Assembly (NCBI RefSeq): GCF_052324685.1
Contig: NW_027506901.1
Coordinates: forward strand, 892,001-956,000
Reading direction: 5' to 3'
Source: Brachyhypopomus gauderio
Taxonomy: Eukaryota > Chordata > Actinopteri > Gymnotiformes > Hypopomidae
Length of the DNA: 64,000 bases
Made by a program: the position numbers and the translations under genes
Notes under the pieces: generated by a model
Database searches by the model: none
Told to the model about the DNA's origin: nothing
Seen by the model: only the letters and a program-made list of their open reading frames with translations
Part shown: piece by piece, positions 48,260 through 62,683 of the stretch
Numbering within the stretch: the first letter of the stretch is position 1
Layout of the letters: every line of letters begins with the position of its first letter

Positions 48260-48735
48260 AACCTCTTTACACTAATAACTTTACATTAATACCTATTTAC
48301 ACTAATACCTAGTTACAAGAATATCTCTTTACATTAATACCTCTTTACACTAATAACGTTACATTAATACATATTTACACTAATACATAGTTACAAGAAT
48401 ATCTCTTTACATTAATACCTCTTTACACTAATAACTTTACATTAATACCTATTTACACTAATACCTAGTTACAAGAATATCTCTTTACATTAATACCTCT
48501 TTACACTAATAACTTTTACATTAATACCTATTTACACTAATACATAGTTACAAGAATTTCTCTTTACATTAATACCTCTTTACACTAATAACTTTACATT
48601 AATACCTCTTTACACTAATAACTTTTACATTAATACCTATTTACACTAATACCTAGTTACAAGAATATCTCTTTACATTAATACCTCTTTACACTAATAA
48701 CTTTTACATTAATACCTATTTACATTAATACCTAG
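48260..48735. repeat. Composite TTTACACTAATA minisatellite
   Basis: TTTACATTAATACCTATTTA, TAGTTACAAGAATATCTC and CTCTTTACACTAATAAC blocks repeat in order. The array ends about 35 bp before the alkbh6 start codon, so it occupies the promoter or 5'UTR position. Confidence 0.93.
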
Positions 48736-48769
48736 TTCAGCTGGTGATTACGGGCCGTTTATATTCACG

Positions 48770-51426
<2,657 letters not shown>

Positions 51427-51496
51427 CTCGCTCGTGTCACTGACCAGCACAGTGGGCAATAGACACAGACCTCAGCACCTGGCAGCCTAAAGACAG

Positions 51497-51725
51497 AGAG
51501 ACTGTGTGGGTGGAGCCTAAAGACATATGGACTGTGTGGGTGGAGCCTAAAGACATATGGACTGTGTGGGTGGAGCCTAAAGACATATGAACAGTGTGGG
51601 TGGAGCCTAAAGACATATGAACTGTGTGGGTGGAGCCTAAAGACATACGGACTGTGTGGGTGGAGCCTAAAGACATACAGACTGTGTGGGTGGAGCCTAA
51701 AGACATATGGACTGTGTGGGTGTGG
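51497..51725 (+). repeat. 30-bp minisatellite in alkbh6 3'UTR
   Basis: About 8 copies of TGTGTGGGTGGAGCCTAAAG plus ACATATGGAC. It starts about 70 bp after the stop codon and before the polyadenylation signal at 51940, so it should be in the mature mRNA. Confidence 0.93.
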
Positions 51726-51939
51726 CTAAGCCAGCTAGTAGTCTGCTAATGGCTGGGCACACAGCCACAGGACAAGGACGCCAGGACTCTGGCCTTCCTG
51801 GACAAGGGATACATGTTATTTTACTCTGCTGATGTGCTGTGAACCTTTACACACCTGAACTCAAGCTGTCGCTTCATTAACTTACACTTACAATCTATTC
51901 AGATGTTGAAGCACGAGACTGCAGACTCAGATGCGGACT

Positions 51940-51952
51940 AATAAATAATAAA
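51940..51952 (+). terminator. alkbh6: alkbh6 polyadenylation signals
   Basis: Two overlapping-type AATAAA hexamers (51940-51945, 51947-51952) about 515 bp after the stop. The capns1 first exon follows within about 100 bp. Confidence 0.75.
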
Positions 51953-51999
51953 AATGCTTACAATAACTTTAGCCAGTTGGCGTTGTGTCTTTATTTGGT

Positions 52000-52156
52000 T
52001 GTAGTAATTATCTTTAGCGCGGTTTGCGCACTGAAGCCCGTTGTGTAGCCGCTTTAAGGGCGGAGGCGGTGGGCAGCTCCACCCAGCCGGACAGACCCAG
52101 CAGGACAGACCCAGCAGGGCGAGGCCTCCGCACGCAGCACTCCGACTGGTTCCGTG
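52000..52156 (+). promoter_or_regulatory. capns1: capns1 promoter and noncoding first exon
   Basis: GC-rich stretch with CpG and CCAGCCGGACAGACCCAGCA-type short repeats. It ends in a strong donor (TCCGTG|GTGAGT at 52156/52157). It precedes the coding exon that opens at 54047. The exact transcription start cannot be read from sequence. Confidence 0.6.
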
Positions 52157-52764
52157 GTGAGTTGTGTAGTGTTTAGTGGATAACTTACTAACTATCTATC
52201 TAACTGACGTACGTACGCTGCTCTTGGGTGTAAAACTGGGGGTTTAGATGTGTGTCCGGTACTGGTACCAGTTCAACACCAGCAGACCACGCAGTCCGCT
52301 AGCATGGCTAAGCAGAGCTGTGAACGTCTTTAATATGTAGATCTGGATTAATTCGGTTAGTTCCGGTGGTAAATAACGGGATTAACGGACCAGTTCACTC
52401 ACGGCGGGTGTATTTGTGTAAATGGTGAGAACAACGTTTATAGTTCTGTGCTAAACTAGCTCGGTTATGCTGGGGAACACAGGACATATCTACGGACATA
52501 ATCTCAAAAACATGTCTGGACCTACGGACGGGTTTGATGATTTCTCCGGTTAGCGAGGGCATTTACTCTTCAGATGTTGGGGAATCCTCTTATTTTGAGG
52601 TTAAAATGATCCCTCCAGATAATCCTGATATATGTTAGCGAGGCTAGCGGAGTTTTGCGTGTTGTTTTTGGCCTTCCCAGTAAACTAAAACATCCTCCAA
52701 ACATTAAACCGCATTAGAGGAATCTGTGAAATGTGTGACTGTTAGCTGTAGTTCTGGCTTCCTG

Positions 52765-53662
52765 GTGTTGGGTTTAACGCTGGGCGTGGTGTTGGGTTTA
52801 GTGCTGGGTGTGGTGTTTGGATTAATGTTGGTGTGGTTAGTTTAACGCTGGGCGTGGTGTTGGGTTTAACGCTGGGTGTGGTGTTGGGATTAATGTTGGT
52901 GTGGTTAGTTTAACGCTGTGCGTGGTGTTGGGTTTAACGCTGGGTGTGGTGTTGGGATTAATGTTGGTGTGGTTAGTTTAACGCTGGGCGTGGTGTAGGG
53001 TTTAACGCTGGGCGTGGTGTTGGGTTTAGTGCTGGGTGTGGTGTTGGGATTAATGTTAGTGTGGTTAGTTTAACGCTGGGCGTGGTGTTGGGTTTAACGC
53101 TGGGCGTGGTGTTTGGATTAATGTTGGTGTGGTTAGTTTAACGCTGGGCGTGGTGTTGGGTTTAACGCTGGGTGTGGTGTTGGGATTAATGTTGGTGTGG
53201 TTAGTTTAACGCTGGGCGTGGTGTTGGGTTTAACGCTGGGTGTGGTGTTGGGATTAATGTTGGTGTGGTTAGTTTAACGCTGGGCGTGGTGTAGGGTTTA
53301 ACGCTGGGCGTGGTGTTGGGTTTAGTGCTGGGTGTGGTGTTGGGATTAATGTTAGTGTGGTTAGTTTAACGCTGGGCGTGGTGTTGGGTTTAACGCTGGG
53401 CGTGGTGTTGGGATTAATGTTGGTGTGGTTAGTTTAACGCTGGGCGTGGTGTTGGGATTAATGTTGGTGTGGTGTTGGGTTTAACGCTGGGCGTGGTGTT
53501 GGGTTTAACGCTGGGCGTGGTGTTGGGTTTAGTGCTGGGTGAGGTGTTGGGATTAATGTTAGTGTGGTTAGTTTAACGCTGGGCGTGGTGTTGGGTTTAA
53601 CGCTGGGCGTGGTGTTGGGTTTAACGCTGGGCGTGGTGTTGGGTTTAACGCTGGGCGTGGTG
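52765..53662. repeat. GT-rich minisatellite in capns1 intron 1
   Basis: Blocks of GTTTAACGCTGGGCGTGGTG with alternating GTTGGGTTTAACGCTGG and TTGGGATTAATGTTGGTGTG modules; a higher-order unit of about 75 bp recurs. Confidence 0.94.
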
Positions 53663-54072
53663 TCTTCAGTCAACAACAACACTCGTATTCCATGATATTA
53701 GAGCAGATCTTTTGTTGGGATTAACTTTTTTTGTTGAGTTTGCTAAATAAAATCCTTGAGGCTTGTTTAAAATGCTTCTGATTCATTGGCAATATAGTCG
53801 TCAAATAGGAATGTTAACCACAAAGTTTTGAATAGGAATTTAGGTCTTAAATTACACAAACTGACGTTTTTTCCTCTGTTGTGTGAGAAACACGTTGAAC
53901 GTTGACAATTGACACCAATGTCATTGTGATTAAGAAAATGTTCATTGATAATTCTTCTGAATACCTTTATTCTGAAGTTGGGTTTGTTTGATTTTTGTTA
54001 GTTTGAAAGGTGGCAGTCCAAGTTTTCTTTGCTTTTGTGCTTGTAGACTGACCTGTGTCACTCCTGCCAACG

Positions 54073-55511
54073 ATGTTTTTGACTAATCTGATAAAAGGAA
54101 TTGTCGATGTTGCCGGGTAAGTAGTCGAGCAATTTGACTCATTTGGTAAGGATTTTATCTTCAGACATTTACTATTTGCAAAATAATTATTAAATAATGG
54201 TTTTCAATGTAATTTAGGGCAAATACTCCACCACAGTGGTGCAGGGATTGCTGATTGTGAGCCACAACTAAGCCAAAAGGACAACACAATTCGGCTAACC
54301 TTGACCCTAAACCCTAAACCTTGTGATGTCATGCATGTACCATATGTCTGATGTTAATATTGAAACATTGTTGCTGTCTCCTGTTTCCACAGCAACCTCA
54401 ACCCTGGCCAGTTTTTGCCGACAGACCCTGTGAGTGACATACATTGTGTGTGATGTCGTATTTGAATCTGGACGTCTGTGTTTAGTCTATAGAGGGCTTA
54501 GAGGCTGACATATTACATTAATTGCAATAATTAGGCCGGGTTCACTTTCATTTGTCTTTTTATAGCGTAGGGCAGAATATTGTTCTGCTGAACAGAAATT
54601 GAACTAATTGTGTACAGAGTTGTGTTGAGGGAACATTGCTGTGAAGATCTGGAACTCGGTACTGTGTTCTTGCTCAGTGCAAGTAGATCAGCTAAATAGT
54701 CGATTTCTGTGCATGCTAGACCAGAGTTCCATTACTGATGCCTCTGCAGTAGTAGTAAGTTCTTCACTTAAAAAACACACACACACACACACAGCAGAGT
54801 GCTTCCCCCACTGATAAGGATTTGACTTTTGACCTTCAGAGTCAGATGTGTTTATACACATGATGCCTTATAACATTAACATTTTCAGCATTAAATCAGT
54901 GTGTATCTGATTGTGTGAGTGATCGGATTGAAAGAGCAAGATGGTGAAAGTGTTTTATAGCCATTTTGTTGTCAGAATGGCTCTGTCCAGGTTTCCCTTG
55001 TGATGGAGAGCCGCTTTCAGCTGGGTTATAGTGCATTAGCTGTTAAGATGCCATGTGTAAACAACTTTAGAGATGTGGTTAGATGGTTTAGGACTTGCAA
55101 AACATGTTTGATTTTGATTTATTTTGGCATTTCAAAAGTGTAAAGTCAGTTGTCATGAAGAAGCGCAAACATTGTAGTGTTTCTTCTTTTATCATCCCAG
55201 ACGTCAGCGTGAAGCAGAGCCCCTCATCATAGGACTACATTTATGCTTCTGAAAGGCTGAAATAAATCTGATATAAACTTTTGTTGGAATCCCATAGTTT
55301 GTTTTTGTAGCTCCTATTTTGTGACTTATTTTGAGCAGTATCTTCACCTCCATACACACTGGACTAAGCAAAACTTCCTAACCCTAAACCTAAACCTTCC
55401 TAGCCCTAAACCTTCATTAAGTTGCCAATATCACCAATTGTGATTCACACGCCAATGGGAAATTTGTCCTCCGCATTTACCCATCTGTGAAGTGAGAACA
55501 CGCGCACACAC

Positions 55512-55542
<31 letters not shown>

Positions 55543-55662
55543 AGTGATCACTGGGGGTGGGGCAGGGTGGTACAAAAGAAAGATGTAAAACTTTAATACA
55601 CTAGTCTAATATGAGTTTTACTGGAGCATGTGTAATTAAATCTTAACTGTGAATATTGGGAT

Positions 55663-55706
<44 letters not shown>

Positions 55707-55804
55707 CCTCCCCCACGCAGGCCGTATTCGTACGCCGTGGCAAATGAGAATGATGAGGAGCGGCAGTTCCGTAAGGTGTTCCAGCAGATTGCTGGTGATG
55801 TGAG

Positions 55805-55850
<46 letters not shown>

Positions 55851-55905
55851 AATCACACACCCACATACCAAATCACGTAGTCACATTCCAACATAATCCT
55901 GTAAT

Positions 55906-55941
<36 letters not shown>

Positions 55942-56057
55942 TGTGTGTGTGTGTTGTAGGACATGGAAGTGAGTCCCAATGAACTGATGAACATCCTAAA
56001 CAGAATCATCTCCAAACGTTGGTATTCTCCTCTGAGCAAGCATGGCAAACATATCTT

Positions 56058-56088
<31 letters not shown>

Positions 56089-56251
56089 GGAGCCCTGACC
56101 AAGTATGGAGTGAAGTTTTTTTTTCAGTTGGTCTTATAATATTCTCAAAGGGTTTTCATTGGCTAATATATACATTTCACTTTTTGTATTGAACTACTAA
56201 AATAAATTAACTTTTTGATGTTCTAATTTATTGAGATGTGTGTGTGTGTGT

Positions 56252-56334
<83 letters not shown>

Positions 56335-58548
56335 CATACGTCTTCATAGATGCTGACCTGAAGACGGATGGCTTCACTATCGAGTCCTGCAGGAGCATGG
56401 TAGCAGTCATGGATGTATCCTCTTATCAGTCAGACACACAAGCACATCTTGGATGTTTGTAGCACCAGTACATGTTTATTTGGTGGTATGGGGGTGGGGC
56501 AACACGCCCCCTGCAGGTTAAACCAAGAGCAACATACGACCGTGCCGTCTTGGTTTTAGAATCACATGGAAATCACTATGGTCTGTATTTCCTTAGACCG
56601 TCAGTACCCTGATGTTAATTACCGATGTTGGTGTTACTCCTGTTGTGTTGGTCCTTAATGCAGTTGTAAAGGGAGACAGCACAGGGAAACTGGGCTTTGA
56701 TGAGTTCAAACACCTGTGGAACAATATTAAGAAATGGCAGGTGGGTTTTCAGCTAGAATATGTGATTTACTGTAACTAATGTTTCTGAAACACAGATTAA
56801 TTTCACATTCTTGGAGACACTGAGGGTGTGTGTGTTTGTGTGTGTTATAAAAGGGGGTCTATAAGCAGTTTGATGCAGATCACTCTGGAGTGATTGGAGC
56901 TGAGGAACTACCCAGTGCCTTCCGAGCTGCGGGTAAGAGGAATCCCATGAGCCCGGTGGTGCAGGAGAACTCTCAGGGTCCGGGGTACTGATGGCTGTCA
57001 GATGGTCACATGAGGGGACAGTTATCTCAGTCTTGTGTTCAAGTTCAATTAAATCACAACCTATAAACTGCACCAAGCTTTTACAGTTACATTCAGGAAA
57101 ATGTTAAACACTTTCTACATCAGTGTTGAGATGCTTTTAGAAATATTTATAAGGGGTGTGAAAAGCTGTGTGTGTGTGTGCGTGTGCGTGCGTGCGTGTG
57201 TGTGCAGGGTTTCCCCTGAATGATCAGCTCTTCCAGCTCATCATCCGCAGGTATAGTGATGAGAACGGGAACATGGACTTTGATAATTACATTGGCTGCC
57301 TCGTGCGCCTGGATGCCATGTGCCGTGAGTTCCTCTTCCTTCTGCCTTCATTAGCTGTTAAAACGTGTAGTGCTCACAGATCAACACTGTTAGACGTGTA
57401 GTGCTCACAGATCAACGCTGTTAGAGGTGTAGTGCTCACAGATCAACACTGTTAGAGGTGTAGTGCTCACAGATCAACGCTGTTAGAGGTGTAGTGCTCA
57501 CAGATCAACGCTGTTAGAGGTGTAGTGCTCACAGATCAACGCTGTTTGAAGTGTATCATACTGGTCAGACACACCTGCCCCTCAGTATAATGTATTTTAT
57601 GCCATTCAACTATGTGGGTTGCCAAAAAAATACTGCAAAAAGTGTGTGCGCTACAGTTCTGTTGTAAGCACTTGGGTTAAATGACTACAGACTTGGAGAA
57701 TAATGCAGCCAGAGGGTGTAGCAGCGTGAACATATGGGCCATTCAGAACATCTGCTCATAGAATTACAAGCTGTTGTATATTTCACATATGTAATCCATA
57801 ATGAATACAGTCTTTAAATAGATATGAAATGCTATGATTGAAAATACAGACAATACTTTTAAATTGAATTTCTTTATGAAATTCGCAGCAGAGTCAGTCC
57901 CAAGGTAGCTGTCAGCAAACCAGGCAGTTCATTTTATTAGTTAGTATGATCATTTAAATGATTTTAATGTAGATCTTTCACAACTTGAAAGTGGGAGAGG
58001 TGAGGAGATATTTTGCAGTTCCACTGAAATAATTTCTAGCTAATTTTTCCTCAGGTGCCTTCAAGACTCTGGATACGGACAACAACGGCACCATCAAGTT
58101 GAACATCAAAGAGGTATCTGAGCACTGCAGCTGTACCTGCTCACTGTTTCTGCTGGACCCTGTGTGCAGACCTGCTAATTTCACACGTTATCTGTATGTC
58201 ACATGAGAATAAGTGTTGGGTGGTTTAATCAGGACTACAGGGGTTCAGGACAATACTGATGTCCCAGCACATTTCAACATAGAGTTGAGACTGTTGACGA
58301 CTTTTAACAAATGGTTGACATTTCACCCACTTTTTCACTGCATTGTTTTGTTGGAGTAGTTTTCAGATCTGTCCACCAGGGGGCAACATTGTGTACGGAC
58401 GTTCATTCCAACCAGTCAGAAACTGCTAGCCCAGTCCTGAACTCCTGTTGTGGTAGTGGATGTTATGTTGGCGTGTGGCTGTTGTCTTGTGTAACTGGTG
58501 TTCTTTGTGTAATTGTTGCAGTGGCTGCAGTTGACCATGTACTCCTGA
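54073..58548 (+). CDS. capns1: Calpain small subunit 1, complete
   Basis: Regulatory subunit that pairs with calpain-1/2 catalytic subunits and binds calcium through a penta-EF-hand domain. Ten coding exons: 54073-54116, 54393-54429, 55707-55799, 55960-56017, 56350-56414, 56672-56740, 56854-56932, 57208-57324, 58055-58113, 58522-58548, giving 215 residues. N-terminus MFLTNLIKGIVDVAG matches the family; the long Gly-rich stretch of mammals is absent. EF-hands lie at about 52-65, 99-110 (GDSTGKLGFDEF), 129-140 (DADHSGVIGAEE), 166-176 (DENGNMDFDNY) and 194-206 (DTDNNGTIKLNIK). The last forms the dimer contact. It ends WLQLTMYS, the conserved C-terminus. Several acceptors lie directly behind GT or TA repeats. 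Exon 7 uses the AG of GTAAAG at 56670-56671; the nearer CAG at 56661-56663 would break the frame. Confidence 0.96.
55437..55560 (-). mobile_element. Reversed SINE tail with AC expansion
   Basis: ATTTGTCCTCCGCATTTACC and ACCAATTGTGATT are the complement of the SINE tail at 21730-21790. The ACACAC part is expanded (55503-55542). The tRNA-like head is missing. Confidence 0.75.
55666..55704 (+). repeat. (TG)n directly before capns1 exon 4 acceptor
   Basis: Pure TG run ending in TAG|CCTCCC. Confidence 0.95.
55800..55959 (+). other. capns1: capns1 160-bp intron bracketed by (AC)n and (GT)n
   Basis: The donor GTGAGT is followed by (CT)n and an AC run (55819-55848). The 3' half is a GT run (55911-55955) leading straight to TTGTAG. 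The two runs are complementary in RNA. Confidence 0.9.
56235..56330. repeat. (TG)n(TA)n before capns1 exon 6
   Basis: TG run 56236-56252, then about 38 TA units, ending 20 bp before the acceptor CTTCATAG. Confidence 0.95.
57362..57547. repeat. 31-bp minisatellite in capns1 intron
   Basis: About 6 copies of GTTAGAGGTGTAGTGCTCAC plus AGATCAACGCT. Confidence 0.94.
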
Positions 58549-58990
58549 GCCTCTCGTCTGGAACATCAAATCTTGATGTCCGTCCTGTTAACTCTGCCAA
58601 CGACGGAGAAGCCTGCTAGTCTGTTAACTCCACACCACAGAGAAGCCAAATTGCCTGTCACCACCACATATTCACTATAACCCACAACCCTTTAAACATG
58701 CCACACACAATTTAAACAAAGAATAGGGCCAGGCTTACTTTAGTTAAAAAGTGCCTAGTCAGTTATTATGGGCCAGAACTGTGGTTTATGTAGACATAGC
58801 TTAAGCTTAATATGCAACATTACTTTGATACAGAAAGTGCAATTACTGCATGCAGTCAATAGATGGCGCCAAATGTATACTAAAGGAAGAACTGATTAAT
58901 TGAGTTCAGTGTCATATTTTATATTCATTAAAGACCTTGTGTGTCATTATTTGTCTGTGTGTTTCTTATGGGGAAAAAATAAATATTGAC
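58549..58990 (+). terminator. capns1: capns1 3'UTR with polyadenylation signals
   Basis: ATTAAA at about 58926 and AATAAA at about 58978 lie 380-430 bp after the stop. No other coding sequence lies between. Confidence 0.6.
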
Positions 58991-59121
58991 ACATGTAAGC
59001 AGGAATGTCATGTATGTTTTATTTATAGACTACAATTTAGAAATATAGATTTAAGTGGTGATACGCCTCTTGCATACAGCGGGATAAATTAAGCAGTTTT
59101 AATGATGACACATTTGTCAAA

Positions 59122-59466
59122 GGCTGTGTTCGAAATAGCCTACTACATACTACTGGCATACTTCTTGGGCCCCAAATAAGTATCCAGTATGCAGTATGCA
59201 AATAAAAATAATTTTTCCAGTACACGAAACATCCCCGGATGACATACTACTTCCGCAAAATATTCCAGTACGCGAACAGAGCTATCTTCATGGTGTATTG
59301 CATCCCATCATGCATTGCTACGTTCACATGACCCCGTAGTATGCTTTGCTTTTGTCGCCTACTGGAAACTACTGCATACTACTACGAGGACCAGTATGCA
59401 GTATCCAGTATATACTGAGTCCAGTATGCAGTATCCAGTATGTAGTAGGCTATTTCAAACACGGCC
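59122..59466. mobile_element. MITE with palindromic ends, 345 bp
   Basis: Begins GGCTGTGTTCGAAATAGCCT and ends AGGCTATTTCAAACACGGCC. CAGTATGCAGTATCCAGTAT motifs repeat in both subterminal regions. Flanked by AAA on both sides (a possible 3-bp duplication). Noncoding. Confidence 0.8.
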
Positions 59467-60837
59467 AAACTTTCCGAGCCAGCTGTTATCTAAGCTTGTT
59501 CAGTGTCTTTTGGGACAACAGCGCCACACCTCCTGGTGTGGTGGGCCTGGGTAAGTGCAGCGCTAGTCTGAGCTCTACTGAGTTTGCGCAGGACTGCCTG
59601 TTTCCTACGAAGTTTCTGGCTTTCTGGACATAACGACAAATATTTATTTTATATCCCGCTTTTTGAGGTAAATTGAAACGCATCATTTCTGTATTAGTTA
59701 TTAAGTGTTCAAGTGTCATGTAGGTGAACTAACCACGGTGTGTCGTGTGCTTTGTAATCAGCGCATACGGCAGGTTTGTGTGTGGTGAGTAGCTGTTAGC
59801 TGGACAGCTTAGCTATTGTTGAGACTGCTCTTGTATCCGAGCAGCCGCATTTTGAGTTTAAACCGCCGATTCGGATCAAATGAAAATATATAGCTAACGC
59901 GTATATGTTCTGGTGGGGGATAATTAGCTAAGCAGACATATTTTGATATATTTTCTAGCTGCCCATCTTATTTCAGGCTAAGCACGATGGCGCTGGTTCA
60001 CAGTGAGGGCGGCGTGATAAATTACCCCGCATTAGAACTGATTTACCCTAACTTTACATTTACCCTAACCCTATATTTACCCTAACTTTACATTTACCAT
60101 AACTTTACATTTACCCTAACTTTACCCTTACCCTATATTTACCCTAACTTTACATTTACCATAACTTTACATTTACCCTAACCTTAAATGTAACCTTACC
60201 TTAGATTTACCCTAACCTTAGATTTACCCTAACCTTAGGTTTACTCTAACCGTGATTAATCACACCCGCAGTAGAAATGATTTCTAAATGAATTTAAGTC
60301 CCAAACCCTGGTTCATCTAGATATAGTTCTTGCTATATTCTTTTAGATTGTCTGTAGTAATGGAATTTTTCTGAACTAATTTTAAACTTTTCTATCACAT
60401 TTGATCTCTGGTGTGTTTTGTTTCACACCTTCAATTGAAAGATGATTTAATTTTACGGGCCTAAACCCATAATATAGTTACGAGTGTAAAGTTGAGTTTT
60501 TCTTAACATTAATATTATTATGGTTTTATTTGCAACTGTCTGTGCTGCGGTATTAAAACTGCTAGAGTACTTTCATGAGTTAAATGGGATCCATATGTAT
60601 AAAATATGTGCTAATCATTAAATCATGATTTTTATTCATTTATTATTTCTAGTTAACTAGCTTTACTTTTGGATACATATCTGTTTGTGTTATTTAAGGG
60701 TCAGCTAAGGAGAGGTGCAGTAAAGTATTTAATATGTACATCCTGTGTGCACTGACACTAAACCCTTAACCCAGTGTTTCAGTTCTTAAGGCTCACCAGA
60801 CAGTTCCACATGTTTGCTATAACCTCATATGTTGGGA
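59467..60837. other. Intergenic DNA with short TTTACCCTAACT repeats
   Basis: 60040-60250 has about ten CTTTACATTTACCCTAAC-type units. About 59500-59670 is non-repetitive and could be a 5' exon of the next gene, but this is not supported enough to call. Confidence 0.5.
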
Positions 60838-60937
60838 AGTGTACAGTGATGTGATAACTCGCACATCACATCCACACAGGGAACTAAGGTTAGCAAACCG
60901 ACTCAGTGGGACAACACAACTCCCAAGCAGGAGAACA

Positions 60938-61712
60938 ATGTCGTCGACATCTTCGTTGTATCTCAGCCAGGACAGCACGGTTCGTTACAAAAAACGGAAG
61001 GCCAATTTCACATTCAGCGAGGTCCATATTCTACTTGACGAGGTCCGGAAGAACCGACACATTGTTGTGGGTGAGTGTCTAACCCTATATGTGGGTGTGT
61101 TATCATGTCAAAACAAGTTTGCCAAAACCGATGTGTTCAGATTTATCAATAGTATTTGGACTTGCACTAACAAATATGGTGCAAAAGGTAAAATATCAAT
61201 TGTTTCTATTTATGTGTTTAGGTAAATTCAACTCGGGAGTCCCGACAGAGTTAAAGAGGAGGAAATGGGCAGAGATAACTGATCGCGTTAATGAAATCGG
61301 CGAGTGCGACCGTGAGGTCACAGAGGTCATAAAGAAATGGTCTGACCTAAAATGTGACACTAAGCGCAAAATAGCGGCGCTGCATTGCGGAAATGTTGTT
61401 CCGCATTCCTCACTATCCCAGCCTGAACTGTCGCCAACGGAATGTATCGTGGAATCCATCTTGGAGCTAGACAGGAAGCCATGGGAAGCAGTGAATGCCA
61501 CTCGCTGCCGTAGTCGGAGTGACGACCAGGATGGAGCAGGAGATGACGACGACGATGGTGGATTTTTGGGCATAGGCTCAGTTCACAGCTCCCCTGGCCT
61601 GGGCATGGAGGCGAGGCCAGCACCGTCTGTTACAGAGGCTGCTGTAGGTGCTTTTGGGGTTCATTATGACCTCAATAATATTGCAGGTGAAGTAACCACT
61701 GTCCTCCGATGA
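60938..61712 (+). CDS. Myb/SANT-like DNA-binding domain protein (NAIF1/MSANTD-like), two exons
   Basis: Exons 60938-61070 and 61222-61712, joined in phase 1 across a 151-bp GT-AG intron (GTGG|GTGAGT ... TTTAG|GTAAAT), give 207 residues. Residues about 22-95 form a Myb/SANT-like helical domain: KRKANFTFSEVHILLDEV, then HIVVGKFNSGVP, then RRKWAEITDRVNEIG and VIKKWSDLKCDTKRKIA. The pattern resembles NAIF1, MYPOP and related Myb_DNA-bind_5 proteins. The rest is acidic and low complexity (DDQDGAGDDDDDGGFLG) without an enzymatic domain. Likely a nuclear DNA-binding protein, or an accessory gene left by a PIF/Harbinger-type transposon. The ATG at 60938 is preferred because it begins right before the conserved block; an upstream in-frame ATG at 60839 adds 33 unconserved residues. 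Single-gene identity is not certain. Confidence 0.75.
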
Positions 61713-62680
61713 TGAATGATGGTACTCCGATGGAGTACCAATAGCTCACATGTACTCAACAAGTCAAAACTAGGTAGCTAGCTCAGAGTTGTGGAAGCAT
61801 TTCGGCATCCAACCATACATGTTTGAGCATGCATGAGAGAATATTTCAGTTCTAGTCATTACCACCTTGGTGGTAGCTATGGGCCTAAATTGTATTTCTA
61901 AGCAACTAAACTAGTCAGCTTCCAAGTAATGTCATGTTGGTTAAATATAAATTTGAAATGCACCTGAAAAGGAATCCATAAAGATTTCATGTTGTGGATT
62001 TTCACAGTAAGACAAGCCATTTCCTTCAATGAGTCACAGGCAGGAAAATAAAATGAATGTTGCGTAAATAAGCCAGGCTTAATAAGCTAGATAGATAGCC
62101 AGCCATATCCGTTGCTTGGAATTTGCTAGCTAGTAGCTAAGGTTGCTCAACTAGCTAGTTATCAACACAAAGAAATAAAAAAACTTTGTGTTTAAGCAAA
62201 CAAATATATATGTTTGAGCCTGCATTGGAAGGTACTTCAGTTATCAAAACTGATTTTAACAGATTGAAAACCTAGATGTTTTCTTAAGTGACAATCACTT
62301 GCCATTCTGTGGTGAAGAAGCTACCATTAGCACGCTATCTCATCAGCCAAACTAGCTAGTTAACCTAGTTAGCAAAATTGTCAAATATACATCTTATATA
62401 TATCTAATATTAAACACATATATATCTTATACACATCTTGAATTGTAGACTTATAAGATAAAACAAACTACATTTTTGAATGACAGGAAAATAAAAAAAT
62501 TAACTGCAAATGAGACTTTGCTAGTAGCTAATGTTATCTGTAGTAGCTAGCTACTTGATCTTAACATTAACACACAAAGTTGTTTGAGCCTGCATAGGAT
62601 GTTTGTTTTGAAACAAAACCGATCTAATCAGATTGACTAGATATCAGATTTTTACGTGTTCAGTGGTAGACATGCTAGCA
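61713..62680. other. AT-rich DNA with TAGCTAGCT motifs, no gene seen
   Basis: A short palindrome (TGGTACTCCGATGGAGTACCA, arms at about 61720-61741) lies just after the stop codon of the preceding gene. Otherwise unassigned. Confidence 0.5.
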
Positions 62681-62683
62681 TTA

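Noticed and set aside
56661-56671. CAG at 56661-56663 as the capns1 exon 7 acceptor
   Set aside because: It would put TAA in frame; the AG at 56670-56671 restores GDSTGKLGF in frame after VMD.
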